NCBI GenBank assembly: GCA_023264815.1 | Contig: JAHFUZ010000028.1 | Coordinates: forward strand, 1-61,191 | DNA length: 61,191 nt | Origin: Arthrobacter sp. | GTDB taxonomy: Bacteria > Actinomycetota > Actinomycetes > Actinomycetales > Micrococcaceae | Reading direction: 5' to 3' | Part shown: positions 43,245-50,301 of the stretch, in pieces | Numbering within the stretch: the first letter of the stretch is position 1 | Layout of the letters: each line of letters begins with the position of its first letter | Made by a program: the position numbers and the translations under genes | Notes under the pieces: generated by a model | The model's input: only the letters and a program-made list of their open reading frames with translations | The model's database searches: none | What the model was told of the DNA's origin: nothing

Positions 43245-43988
43245 TCAGTCAAGGACGGCGGTGACAATCACATTGTCGCTGTAGTCCATGCGTTCGTCCA
43301 GCCACCGGCCGCCGCAGGTGACCACCTTCAGTTCGTGCGGGCCTGCCCGGCGGAACAGGGAGTCCCCGTCAAAGCTGTCCTTGGCCATCAGCTCCACGGA
43401 GACCACACGATAGGTCAGTGTTGGCGCTTCCCGCCGGCCCACTTCGATGGCCGTCCCCGCAGCCAGGGTCTTCAGTTGGGAGAAGGGTGCGCGGTCGGAG
43501 GTCGTGTCGATGTGCCCGGCAATGACGGCCGTGCCGGAGGCTGCTCCGGGTGCCGGGCCGAAACGGTACCATCCGGCCTGGTCGAAGGCCTCCGGTAGCT
43601 CCATGGCGGCGCCGGCAGCCACACCCACGGGGACGACCACCATATTTATTGATGTCCCCGCCACCGTAAGCGTGGTGGGTACCGGGACCGCGGCTGCCGC
43701 TGCCTGTGGCGTCGCCGGCCGCACCGGGACCGCGGCAGGAACCAGTGCCGGGGCTGCCGGCGTGGCGGTGGGTTCCGGGACGGAATCCGCTTCCGCCGTG
43801 CCCTGGCCCGGGCCCGGGCCCTGGCCCTGGACAATGGAGCCCGGCGCAATGGAACGGGAGTCCGGAGCGGCGGGTGCCGTCTGGGAACAGGCCGGCAGCA
43901 GGAGTGCCGCGGCAGCTGCAGCGGCAACCCGCCACTCAACGGGAGTACGACGGCGGGACCGTCCCGCCGTCGTCGTCCTCGGCTTCAT
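43245..43988 (-). CDS. Class F-like sortase with lipobox
   Basis: 247 residues. The signal region ends LLLPAC with lipobox Cys34, so this enzyme is predicted to be lipid-anchored. A Pro/Ala-rich linker (36-105) leads to the sortase domain: AVIAGHIDTT with His159 and KVVTCGGRW with Cys225. The catalytic Arg is not obvious (DYSDNVIVTA follows). It is in an operon with DUF4397 upstream and the sigma/anti-sigma pair downstream. The codons near its start form a strong hairpin. Confidence 0.85.
   Translation of the reverse strand: MKPRTTTAGRSRRRTPVEWRVAAAAAAALLLPACSQTAPAAPDSRSIAPGSIVQGQGPGPGQGTAEADSVPEPTATPAAPALVPAAVPVRPATPQAAAAAVPVPTTLTVAGTSINMVVVPVGVAAGAAMELPEAFDQAGWYRFGPAPGAASGTAVIAGHIDTTSDRAPFSQLKTLAAGTAIEVGRREAPTLTYRVVSVELMAKDSFDGDSLFRRAGPHELKVVTCGGRWLDERMDYSDNVIVTAVLD
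43947..43973 (-). promoter_or_regulatory. Strong palindromic hairpin at start of sortase gene
   Basis: ACGACGGCGGGAC and its complement, 13-bp perfect arms around one C, lie 43 to 69 bp beyond the DUF4397 stop and inside codons 6-14 of the sortase. There is no U-run, so it may act as an attenuator or RNA-stability element between DUF4397 and the later genes. Confidence 0.5.
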
Positions 43989-44015
43989 GGGCCGGGCCTT
44001 TCCGCGGGGCCGGCG

Positions 44016-44879
44016 TCAGCCTTCCCGCAACTCGGCAATAGTGCGCGCCATGCCGATGCCGCCGAGCAGCAGGACCAGTGCCAGCGCGCCGAACCCCACC
44101 ATGGCCACAATCTGTCCTGCCGAGACGCCCGCAGGGAGGCTCCCGGCAGACGCCACGTTTTCCGATGAGCCGTCACGGGCTCCCGGCACCGAGCCCGGGG
44201 CCGAGTGCAGGCCGTCGATGGTCTGCACGGCCAGCTGGAGGTTCTTGTCCGTCAGGCTGCCCCAGGCGTACACAATGGTGTGTGTCCCCTCGGAGACAGT
44301 GACGTCGGCCGGGCCAATGACCGGGGCGGTGGTGCCAGTGGCGGCCACTGCGGCCGAGATGGTCCCGGGGTCTAGTGTCAGGCTCTGTTCGCTGGGGTTG
44401 GCCAGGTTTGACACGACGGCTGCGCCGCCCGCGAGCACATCAACGGCCGGTGCCGCCGCCGTATGCCTGACCGTCAGTTTGCCCTTGCCCGCGGGGATCC
44501 GGGAGACATCGTTGGTGAAGAGGTTGGCGGTCGGTTTGCCGGCGGCGTCGAGGTTGGCAACGGCGGTGTAGTTGCCGTTCGCAGCCAAGGTCACGGTGAC
44601 AGGTCCAATGGCGGGGGCCGACGCGTCCGCGGCATCAGAGGCTGTGATGGCGAGTTCATATGCACCGGGCGGCAACGCCAGCGGGCCTGCCAGGCTGCCG
44701 GGCGTGAAGTCATCCAGGGTGCGGTCACCGTTGACCCAGACGTCCACGGTCAGTCCCGGAACCCCGTGCAGGACTGACAGCTGGGCGTCCCCCTCGGCTG
44801 CCTGGGCGGGGCCGGCGAGAGCGATTGCTGCGGCCATTGCGGCCGCACCGACGCCTGCTGTGAAAATGCTTCTGCGCAT
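44016..44879 (-). CDS. DUF4397-domain secreted/membrane protein
   Basis: 287 residues. A signal peptide ends AQA-AEG (27/28). Two similar beta repeats follow (LSVLHGVPGLTVDVWVNG at about 34, LTVRHTAAAPAVDVLAGG at about 137). A C-terminal helix (about 252-277) and a short RTIAELREG tail give a cell-wall-sorting-like end, preceded by SLPAGVSAG rather than a canonical LPXTG. GAAGGAG lies six bases before the ATG. It is the first gene of the sortase-sigma operon and a possible sortase substrate. Confidence 0.85.
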   Translation of the reverse strand: MRRSIFTAGVGAAAMAAAIALAGPAQAAEGDAQLSVLHGVPGLTVDVWVNGDRTLDDFTPGSLAGPLALPPGAYELAITASDAADASAPAIGPVTVTLAANGNYTAVANLDAAGKPTANLFTNDVSRIPAGKGKLTVRHTAAAPAVDVLAGGAAVVSNLANPSEQSLTLDPGTISAAVAATGTTAPVIGPADVTVSEGTHTIVYAWGSLTDKNLQLAVQTIDGLHSAPGSVPGARDGSSENVASAGSLPAGVSAGQIVAMVGFGALALVLLLGGIGMARTIAELREG

Positions 44880-44996
44880 GTCCCTACTCCTTCATCGGCC
44901 CGCCCGGCGGGCACTTGTGCTGACACCCCTACTACCGGCGCAGCACCGGATGTGGATGCAGATGCACAGAAATTCTGGAAGGAAATCATCTCCGTC

Positions 44997-45086
44997 AGGA
45001 CTCAGCGCGCCAGGAACTGCGGCGAAGTCCGGCGTGGTCAGGGTGAGGCCCATGCAGAACATGATGATGCCAAGCGTCGGGCTGGA
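44997..45086 (-). pseudogene. Relic of a BASS-family (bile acid:sodium symporter) transporter
   Basis: About 30 residues in the minus frame read SPTLGIIMFCMGLTLTTPDF and onward, the signature near helix 2 of BASS transporters (LGIIMFGMGLTLTPADF type). The in-frame flanks are unrelated to the family. It lies in the 274-bp gap between the DUF4397 gene and the RibD-like gene. The rest of that gap holds the DUF4397 promoter region and no other open frame I can support. Confidence 0.55.
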
Positions 45087-45153
45087 GGCGGAAGTTTCTT
45101 TCCGGAAACCGCCTGCCTGTACAACTGGTACCGGCCCACGGGAGACTGGCGCC

Positions 45154-45717
45154 ATGCGCAAACTCACCTTCGCCATGAACCTGAGCCTGGACGGCTACAT
45201 CGCCGCGCCAGGTGGCGACCTCGGCTGGAGCGTGCCGAGCGACGAACAGTTCCAGTGGTGGTCCGACCGGGTGGGGATGACAGGCCTGGCGCTGTACGGA
45301 CGCAGACTGTGGGAGACCATGAGCTCCCACTGGCCGACCGCAGACCAGCGGCCCGACGCCACACCGGCGCAGATCGAGTACGCCCGCCGGTGGCGCGAGA
45401 TGCCCAAAGTGGTGTTCTCCTCAACGGCCAGACCGGTCCACTGGAACACCCGGATGGTCACCGGCGACGCCGTCGCAGAGATTACCCGGTTCAAGGCCGG
45501 CGACGGCGGCGCCATGGACATTGGCGGCGCCACACACGCCGCTGCGGCCATGCGGGCCGGGCTGATCGACGAGTACGCGCTCGTCACCCATCCGGTTTTG
45601 GTGGGGAGCGGCACGCCGTTCTTCACAGCCTTGGACAACTGGGTGAACCTGAGCCTGGTTGAGACCCGGACCTTCCCCGGCGGTGTGGTGCTTACCAGGT
45701 ACGAGACCAGGCGCTGA
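45154..45717 (+). CDS. RibD C-terminal/dihydrofolate-reductase-family protein
   Basis: 187 residues: LTFAMNLSLDGYIAAPGGDLGW, GLALYGRRLWETM, MDIGGATHAAAAMRAGLIDEYALVTHPVLVGSG and TFPGGVVLTRYE. It belongs to the same single-domain reductase family as the gene at 6603 but is clearly divergent. The substrate is unknown. It ends 21 bp from the convergent ZIP gene. Confidence 0.87.
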   Translation: MRKLTFAMNLSLDGYIAAPGGDLGWSVPSDEQFQWWSDRVGMTGLALYGRRLWETMSSHWPTADQRPDATPAQIEYARRWREMPKVVFSSTARPVHWNTRMVTGDAVAEITRFKAGDGGAMDIGGATHAAAAMRAGLIDEYALVTHPVLVGSGTPFFTALDNWVNLSLVETRTFPGGVVLTRYETRR

Positions 45718-45738
45718 GTGCCCGACGCCGGCTTAGCC

Positions 45739-46494
45739 TCAGCCGCCCACACGATGGATCGTGAAGGCGGTCAGGAACCCGACGGCGGCGGTGAAGCCGG
45801 TCAGGTTGTGGTGCTCCTCGAAGGCTCCGGGGATCATGGTGTCGGCCAGCATGGCCAGTATTCCGCCGGCGGCCACAGCCGTGATAAAGGCGATCAGTTC
45901 CGCCGGGGCGGTCTCCAGGGCCGCGTAGCCAAGCAGCGATGCCAGCCCGCAGAACATGGCGATGCCGGTCCACGTGCCGAAGACGTAGGCCGGACTCCTG
46001 CCGGCCTTCTTCATCCCTGCAGTGCTGGACAGCCCTTCGGGGACGTTGGAGATAAAGACGGCGGCGAGCATGGCGGGGCTCACCGTTCCGGCCGTCAGCA
46101 GGCCAAGGCCCAGGACCACCGACTCCGGAATACCATCGATCAGCGCTCCGATCGCGATGGCCGTGCCGCTGCCGGGAGTGTCCCCCTCAGTCGGTTGCCG
46201 GTCCCCTGACCGCTTCCGGTGCTTCGCCCCGGCGCGGGACAGCAGGACATTGGAACCGACAAAAAGCAGCGCGCCGGCCAGAAATCCACCCACGGTGGGC
46301 AGCAGGCCGCCGCCTTCCACGGCGTCGTCAACCAGCTCGAAGGCCAGTGCCGAGATCAGCACGCCGGCTCCGAACGCCATCACGGTGGACACCCACTTCG
46401 ACGGGATCCGCCACAACCATGCCACTGCGGAACCCAACACCAGGGCACCGCCTGCCACGGTTCCCCACATCAGGGCCTGCAACCACATCGGCAT
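45739..46494 (-). CDS. ZIP-family metal transporter
   Basis: 251 residues and about eight hydrophobic segments. The metal-site helices read GALIDGIPESVVLGLGLL and VFISNVPEGLSSTAGM (the usual HNIPEG is DGIPES here), with a short His-containing loop (AKHRKRSGDR). It imports a divalent metal such as zinc, iron or manganese. The start is ATG at 46494 with GGAGG upstream. It is convergent with the RibD-like gene. Confidence 0.88.
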   Translation of the reverse strand: MPMWLQALMWGTVAGGALVLGSAVAWLWRIPSKWVSTVMAFGAGVLISALAFELVDDAVEGGGLLPTVGGFLAGALLFVGSNVLLSRAGAKHRKRSGDRQPTEGDTPGSGTAIAIGALIDGIPESVVLGLGLLTAGTVSPAMLAAVFISNVPEGLSSTAGMKKAGRSPAYVFGTWTGIAMFCGLASLLGYAALETAPAELIAFITAVAAGGILAMLADTMIPGAFEEHHNLTGFTAAVGFLTAFTIHRVGG

Positions 46495-46615
46495 GGTTTA
46501 CCTCCACCTGTCCTGGGATCCGCGGGCCGTACCAGGGACGATGCTAGTCCACGGCAGCGGGAGTCCTTGGGAGCACACAGCCATCAGGTTCGTATTGCAG
46601 CCATGACGCAGCCCC

Positions 46616-47113
46616 CTATGTCCCGGCTTCCACTCTCATCAGCAGGCTACGCAGGAGTTTCGCCATGTCCTCCCGTTCCTGATCCGACAGGAATTCAATA
46701 ACGCTGGCCTCGTACTCCGACACGGAGCGAAGCACCGGAAGGATCAGGTCCCGGCCGGCGCCGGTCAGCTGTATGAAAGCCCCGCGCCCGTCGCGCGGGT
46801 TGCGCTCCCTGGTGACCAGGCCGGCATCGACCAGTTTGCTGATCCTCTTTGTGGTGCCGGCCGCAGAGGTAATCAGGTCACCGGAGAGTTCCGACGGCGT
46901 CATGGGCCTGCCGGTCCGGGTCAGGAGGGCGAGGATATCGAATTCGTCGCGGCTGATGCCGCACTTTGCCAGTACACCGTCACTTTGGCGCTGAATGAGG
47001 TGGGCCAGGCGCCGGATCCGCCCGACAACGGCCGCCGGAGCGCTGCTGATGTCCGGGTCAATCCGCCGCCACTGTTCCTGAACGGTATCTATGTAGTCGC
47101 CGGGGCCTGCCAT
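46616..47113 (-). CDS. MarR-family regulator
   Basis: 165 residues with the winged helix in DEFDILALLTRTGRPMTPSELSGDLITSAAGTTKRISKLVDAGLVTRERNPRDGRGAFIQLT. Its ATG shares one base with the stop of the MFS gene (TAATG), and the MFS gene is joined to the SDR gene in the same way, so the three are one coupled operon. It probably represses the operon through a TTG-N6-CAA site upstream of the SDR. Confidence 0.9.
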   Translation of the reverse strand: MAGPGDYIDTVQEQWRRIDPDISSAPAAVVGRIRRLAHLIQRQSDGVLAKCGISRDEFDILALLTRTGRPMTPSELSGDLITSAAGTTKRISKLVDAGLVTRERNPRDGRGAFIQLTGAGRDLILPVLRSVSEYEASVIEFLSDQEREDMAKLLRSLLMRVEAGT

Positions 47114-48429
47114 TACTTGACCGTATCAGTGGCGGTGCCTATCCTGTCCTCAAGGAAGCGGTTGTGCGGAGTCATCATCCAGCCGCCGATGACCATCACG
47201 AGCGCCGTCAGGGCAAAGACGGCCAGGGGGACGGTCCAGCTGCCAGTGGCGGAGAAGAGTGCACCGCCCAGGAACGGGCCCAGGGTGCCGAAGAGGTAGC
47301 CGATGCCCATGGCGAAGCCTGCCAGGGCGGCGGAGCCGGCGGCCGTACGGGTCCGCCGGTTGAACATGGTGATGGCCAGCGGGAACGCTCCGCCCCCGAT
47401 TCCCATGATGAAGGCCCACAGCAGCGGATTTCCAGGGTTGAGGATCAGGCCTACGTAGCCCACGGGGTAGACCAGGGCGAGGAGGGCTGCAAGGGGAAAG
47501 GCGCGCTGCAGCTTCGCAGCAATGATCGGGACGATAAAGGCCATGGGCAGGGTCATGAACGTAAAAACTGAAAACGCTGCGCCGGCGGCATTCAGGTCCA
47601 GGCCGGAGTCCTTGAGGATGGTAGGCAGCCAGGCGAGCATGCCGTATGTGTTCAATGAGGCCATGGCATAGAATAGCGCGGTGCCCACGGCGATGCGGCT
47701 GCTGGCCAGCTGGGCCAGGCCAAGCTTCGGGCCTGCCGCGGGCACGGCGGCACCAGGCTCACCGGTGGCTGCAGCCTTCGTACGGCGCAGGCGAACGAGC
47801 TGGATGATCCACGGGAGCGCCGCAGCCAGGGACAGCAGGGACCAGGCGGCAATGGATACCCGCCAGCCCGCGGCGCTGTTTAGCGGCACGGCCGTCATGG
47901 CCGGCAGGGTTGCGCCGGCTTGCATCAGCAGCGCAAACACGGTGAGCATGGCGGCCTGGCGGTCCGGGAAGTACTTCTTGACCAACGGGGCGCCCACTAC
48001 GTTCCCAAAGCCCATGCCAACCAGGGCAACGATGCTCAGCACAAAGAACGCCGGGACGCTGTCCGTGAAGGCGCGGCCGAACGTTCCGGCGGCGGCCAGC
48101 AGCATGGCGAGGGCGGCGGTCAGCTCCGGTCCGCTCTTCCGGATCAGGACCGGGGCGAGGAAGCCGGCAACACCGAAGCTCAGTGTGGGGAACATGCCCA
48201 GGAGGCTGGCGCCCGTAACGCCGATGCCCATTTCCTCACGAAGGACGGGCAGGAGCGGGGACAGACCGGTGACGGCGTGCCGCAAGGTGATGCCCAGCAG
48301 GATGATGCCGACGATCAGCAGGATGCGGCCGCGCCAGAGACTGCCCGGCGCGGGTGCGGCGGCAGGAACAGCGGCCGCGGCGGCTCCCCCAATTGGCGCC
48401 TCAGTATTAGTAGGGGTGATGGTGTTCAT
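47113..48429 (-). CDS. CynX/NimT-type MFS transporter
   Basis: 438 residues, 12 helices; begins after a low-complexity N-terminus with LRHAVTGLSPLLPVLREEMGIG and GMGFGNVVGAPLVKKYFPDRQAAMLTVFALLMQAG, as in the cyanate/2-nitroimidazole group. The substrate is probably a small organic anion. The gene overlaps its neighbours by one base at each end (TAATG), the middle gene of the SDR-MFS-MarR operon. Confidence 0.87.
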   Translation of the reverse strand: MNTITPTNTEAPIGGAAAAAVPAAAPAPGSLWRGRILLIVGIILLGITLRHAVTGLSPLLPVLREEMGIGVTGASLLGMFPTLSFGVAGFLAPVLIRKSGPELTAALAMLLAAAGTFGRAFTDSVPAFFVLSIVALVGMGFGNVVGAPLVKKYFPDRQAAMLTVFALLMQAGATLPAMTAVPLNSAAGWRVSIAAWSLLSLAAALPWIIQLVRLRRTKAAATGEPGAAVPAAGPKLGLAQLASSRIAVGTALFYAMASLNTYGMLAWLPTILKDSGLDLNAAGAAFSVFTFMTLPMAFIVPIIAAKLQRAFPLAALLALVYPVGYVGLILNPGNPLLWAFIMGIGGGAFPLAITMFNRRTRTAAGSAALAGFAMGIGYLFGTLGPFLGGALFSATGSWTVPLAVFALTALVMVIGGWMMTPHNRFLEDRIGTATDTVK

Positions 48430-49190
48430 TAGACGGCAGCCTTGGAGTCAGCGTCGATGGGGAACATCTGGCCGGAGATGGTGCGGGCGTGCGGACCGGC
48501 GAGGAAGAGAATAAGGGCGGCGATGTCGTCGGGGTTGATGAACTTCTTCACGGACTGGTTGGCCATCGCGGAGTCGACTTCTTCCTGGACGGTGCGTCCG
48601 GAGACGGACGCGCGGCCTTCGAAGACGCTCATGATGCGGGGGCCGTCAACAGCACCCGGATGGATGGTGTTGGACGTGATGCCGAACAGGCCGAGCTCCA
48701 TGGCCAAGGTCTTGGCAAAGCCCACCAGGCCCCACTTGGTAGTCGAGTAGGCAACGCGGTTGGGGTAGCCGAAGCGGCCGGCCAGGGAGGACATGGTCAC
48801 GATGGAGGCGGCGTCGGATTCCTTCAGCAGCGGGATCGCCTGCTGGGTGACGTTGAAGGTGCCCTGGAGGTTTACCCCGACCACAGCGGCGAAGGCGGCA
48901 GCGTCGTATTGCTCCACCGGTGCGGTGGGTCCAGCGATGCCGGCATTGTTGACCAAGACATCCAGTCCGCCGAGTTCCTTCTCTACGTCGATGAACAGCG
49001 CGGCAACGGCGTCCGGGTTGCTCACGTCCGTCACGGACCCGGTGATGGTTGCGAATTCGCTGGTGACCGCGCCGACGGCGTCGGCGTTGATATCTGCAAT
49101 ATGGACCCGGGCGCCGGCCGCGGCGAAGGCCTTGGCGGTTGCCAGGCCGATTCCGTTGGCGCCGGCAGTGATGAGTACGCGTTGTGACAT
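48429..49190 (-). CDS. Short-chain dehydrogenase/reductase
   Basis: 253 residues of a classical SDR: TAGANGIGLATAKAF (nucleotide binding), VLVNNAGIAGP, SIVTMSSLAGRFGYPNRVAYSTTKWG with the YxxxK pair, and HPGAVDGPR. The preference is probably NAD+ since the second strand reads VHIADINADAVG. It is the first gene of the SDR-MFS-MarR operon. The substrate is not known; a hydroxy-acid or alcohol linked to the MFS cargo is likely. Confidence 0.92.
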   Translation of the reverse strand: MSQRVLITAGANGIGLATAKAFAAAGARVHIADINADAVGAVTSEFATITGSVTDVSNPDAVAALFIDVEKELGGLDVLVNNAGIAGPTAPVEQYDAAAFAAVVGVNLQGTFNVTQQAIPLLKESDAASIVTMSSLAGRFGYPNRVAYSTTKWGLVGFAKTLAMELGLFGITSNTIHPGAVDGPRIMSVFEGRASVSGRTVQEEVDSAMANQSVKKFINPDDIAALILFLAGPHARTISGQMFPIDADSKAAV

Positions 49191-49253
49191 GGGGTTTTCC
49201 TTAGTCGATGCGCCGGGGGGCAGCGACGTGGGCTGTCAGGGGCGGCGGGTTTC

Positions 49254-49265
49254 TTGTACATGCAA
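49254..49265 (-). promoter_or_regulatory. Candidate MarR operator upstream of SDR-MFS-MarR operon
   Basis: TTGTACATGCAA is a TTG-N6-CAA palindrome of the type bound by MarR proteins, about 65 bp before the SDR start. An AT-rich stretch with a TATAGT at about 49290-49295 lies just upstream on the minus strand and could be the promoter. Confidence 0.45.
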
Positions 49266-49324
49266 AAGGATACAACTATTTCGCCAGTAAACTATATGAG
49301 CTCAGTCACCAGGCTGGAAGCAAG

Positions 49325-49370
49325 GAGACCAGGGCACTCCACCGCGCAGACGGCAGGGTGCCCTGGCCTC
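49325..49370 (-). terminator. Probable terminator after the amidohydrolase gene
   Basis: GAGACCAGGGCAC (49325-49337) pairs with 49358-49370 at 12 of 13 positions around a 20-nt loop, 26 bp beyond the amidohydrolase stop. The tail is only weakly T-rich, so confidence is moderate. Confidence 0.5.
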
Positions 49371-49395
49371 TTCCGGCATGACAGGCCTGGACTGC

Positions 49396-50301
49396 CTAGG
49401 TGGCGGAAGCGTCATCCAGGCCGAGCAGCCCGATCGCGTTCTCCCGCATGATGAGTGGCCGGACTTCGGGCTTGATGGCCAGTTTCTCAAAGTCGGCGAT
49501 CCAGCGGTCCGGCGGGATCATGGGGTAGTCGGAGCCAAACAGGACTTTGGTCCGGAGCAGTGTATTGGCGTACTGCACCAGCTGCGGCGGGAAGTATTTC
49601 GGGGACCAGCCGGAGAGGTCGATGTAAACATTGGTGTGCCGCGCCGCGACCGCCAGCGCCTCGTCCTGCCAGGGAAATGACGGGTGGGCCATGATGATCT
49701 TCAAATCCGGGAAGTCCACGGCCACGTCATCAAGAACAATCGGGTTGGAGTATTTCAGCCGGATCCCGCCCGAGCCCGGCATGCCTGAACCGATTCCGCT
49801 CTGCCCGGTATGGAACAGTGCGGGTACCCCCAGTTCCTGGATCGCCTCGTACAGGGGGTAAGCGGCCGGATCGTTGGGAAAGAATCCCTGCAGGTTGGGG
49901 TGGAATTTGAAGCCTTTGACGCCGAATTCCTCCACCAGGATTTTTGCTTCCCGCACGCCTTCTTCCCCGCGGGCGGGGTTGATGCTGGCAAAGGGAATCA
50001 GGACATCAGGATGGGCTGCGGACTGGCGGGCGATCTCCCGGTTGGAGATGGGTGGGTGCCCGGTCTGGGATTCGTGGTCCACGGTGAAGACGACGGCGGC
50101 CATGTTGCGTTCGCGGTAGTGCGCGGCCACGCTGTCCACGTTCAATGGTTCGTGCGAGGTGCCGAAGTGCTTTCGGGCGGCTTCGCGGAAGTCCTCGGGC
50201 ATGTCGGTGTGGCCGTGTCCGTCGGCTTCGATATGGACGTGCATGTCGATGGCGACGAGGTCGGCAATATTCATGGGATTCACATTTCTGGTCGTGGTCA
50301 C
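49396..50301 (-). CDS. Amidohydrolase-family protein (ACMSD-like)
   Basis: 301 residues: metal motif AIDMHVHIEADGH near 18, GFKFHPNLQGF, ALFHTGQSGIG, IIMAHPSFPWQDEAL and the final acidic VLFGSDYPMIPPDRW. The set fits the amidohydrolase-2 family of non-oxidative decarboxylases and lactonases. The start is GTG at 50301, overlapping the stop of the synthetase gene (GTGA), so it is translated with it. The substrate is not deducible; in this cluster it may process a carboxylated intermediate. Confidence 0.87.
   Translation of the reverse strand: MTTTRNVNPMNIADLVAIDMHVHIEADGHGHTDMPEDFREAARKHFGTSHEPLNVDSVAAHYRERNMAAVVFTVDHESQTGHPPISNREIARQSAAHPDVLIPFASINPARGEEGVREAKILVEEFGVKGFKFHPNLQGFFPNDPAAYPLYEAIQELGVPALFHTGQSGIGSGMPGSGGIRLKYSNPIVLDDVAVDFPDLKIIMAHPSFPWQDEALAVAARHTNVYIDLSGWSPKYFPPQLVQYANTLLRTKVLFGSDYPMIPPDRWIADFEKLAIKPEVRPLIMRENAIGLLGLDDASAT

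Noticed and set aside
45154..45717. True dihydrofolate reductase (folA)
   Set aside because: The RibD_C-type motifs (GG nucleotide loop, late VLVGSG) are present, but not the folate-binding motifs.
49254..49300. ATAGTT repeats as a CRISPR-like or phage attachment site
   Set aside because: Only two short copies in an AT-rich promoter; better explained as promoter/operator DNA.
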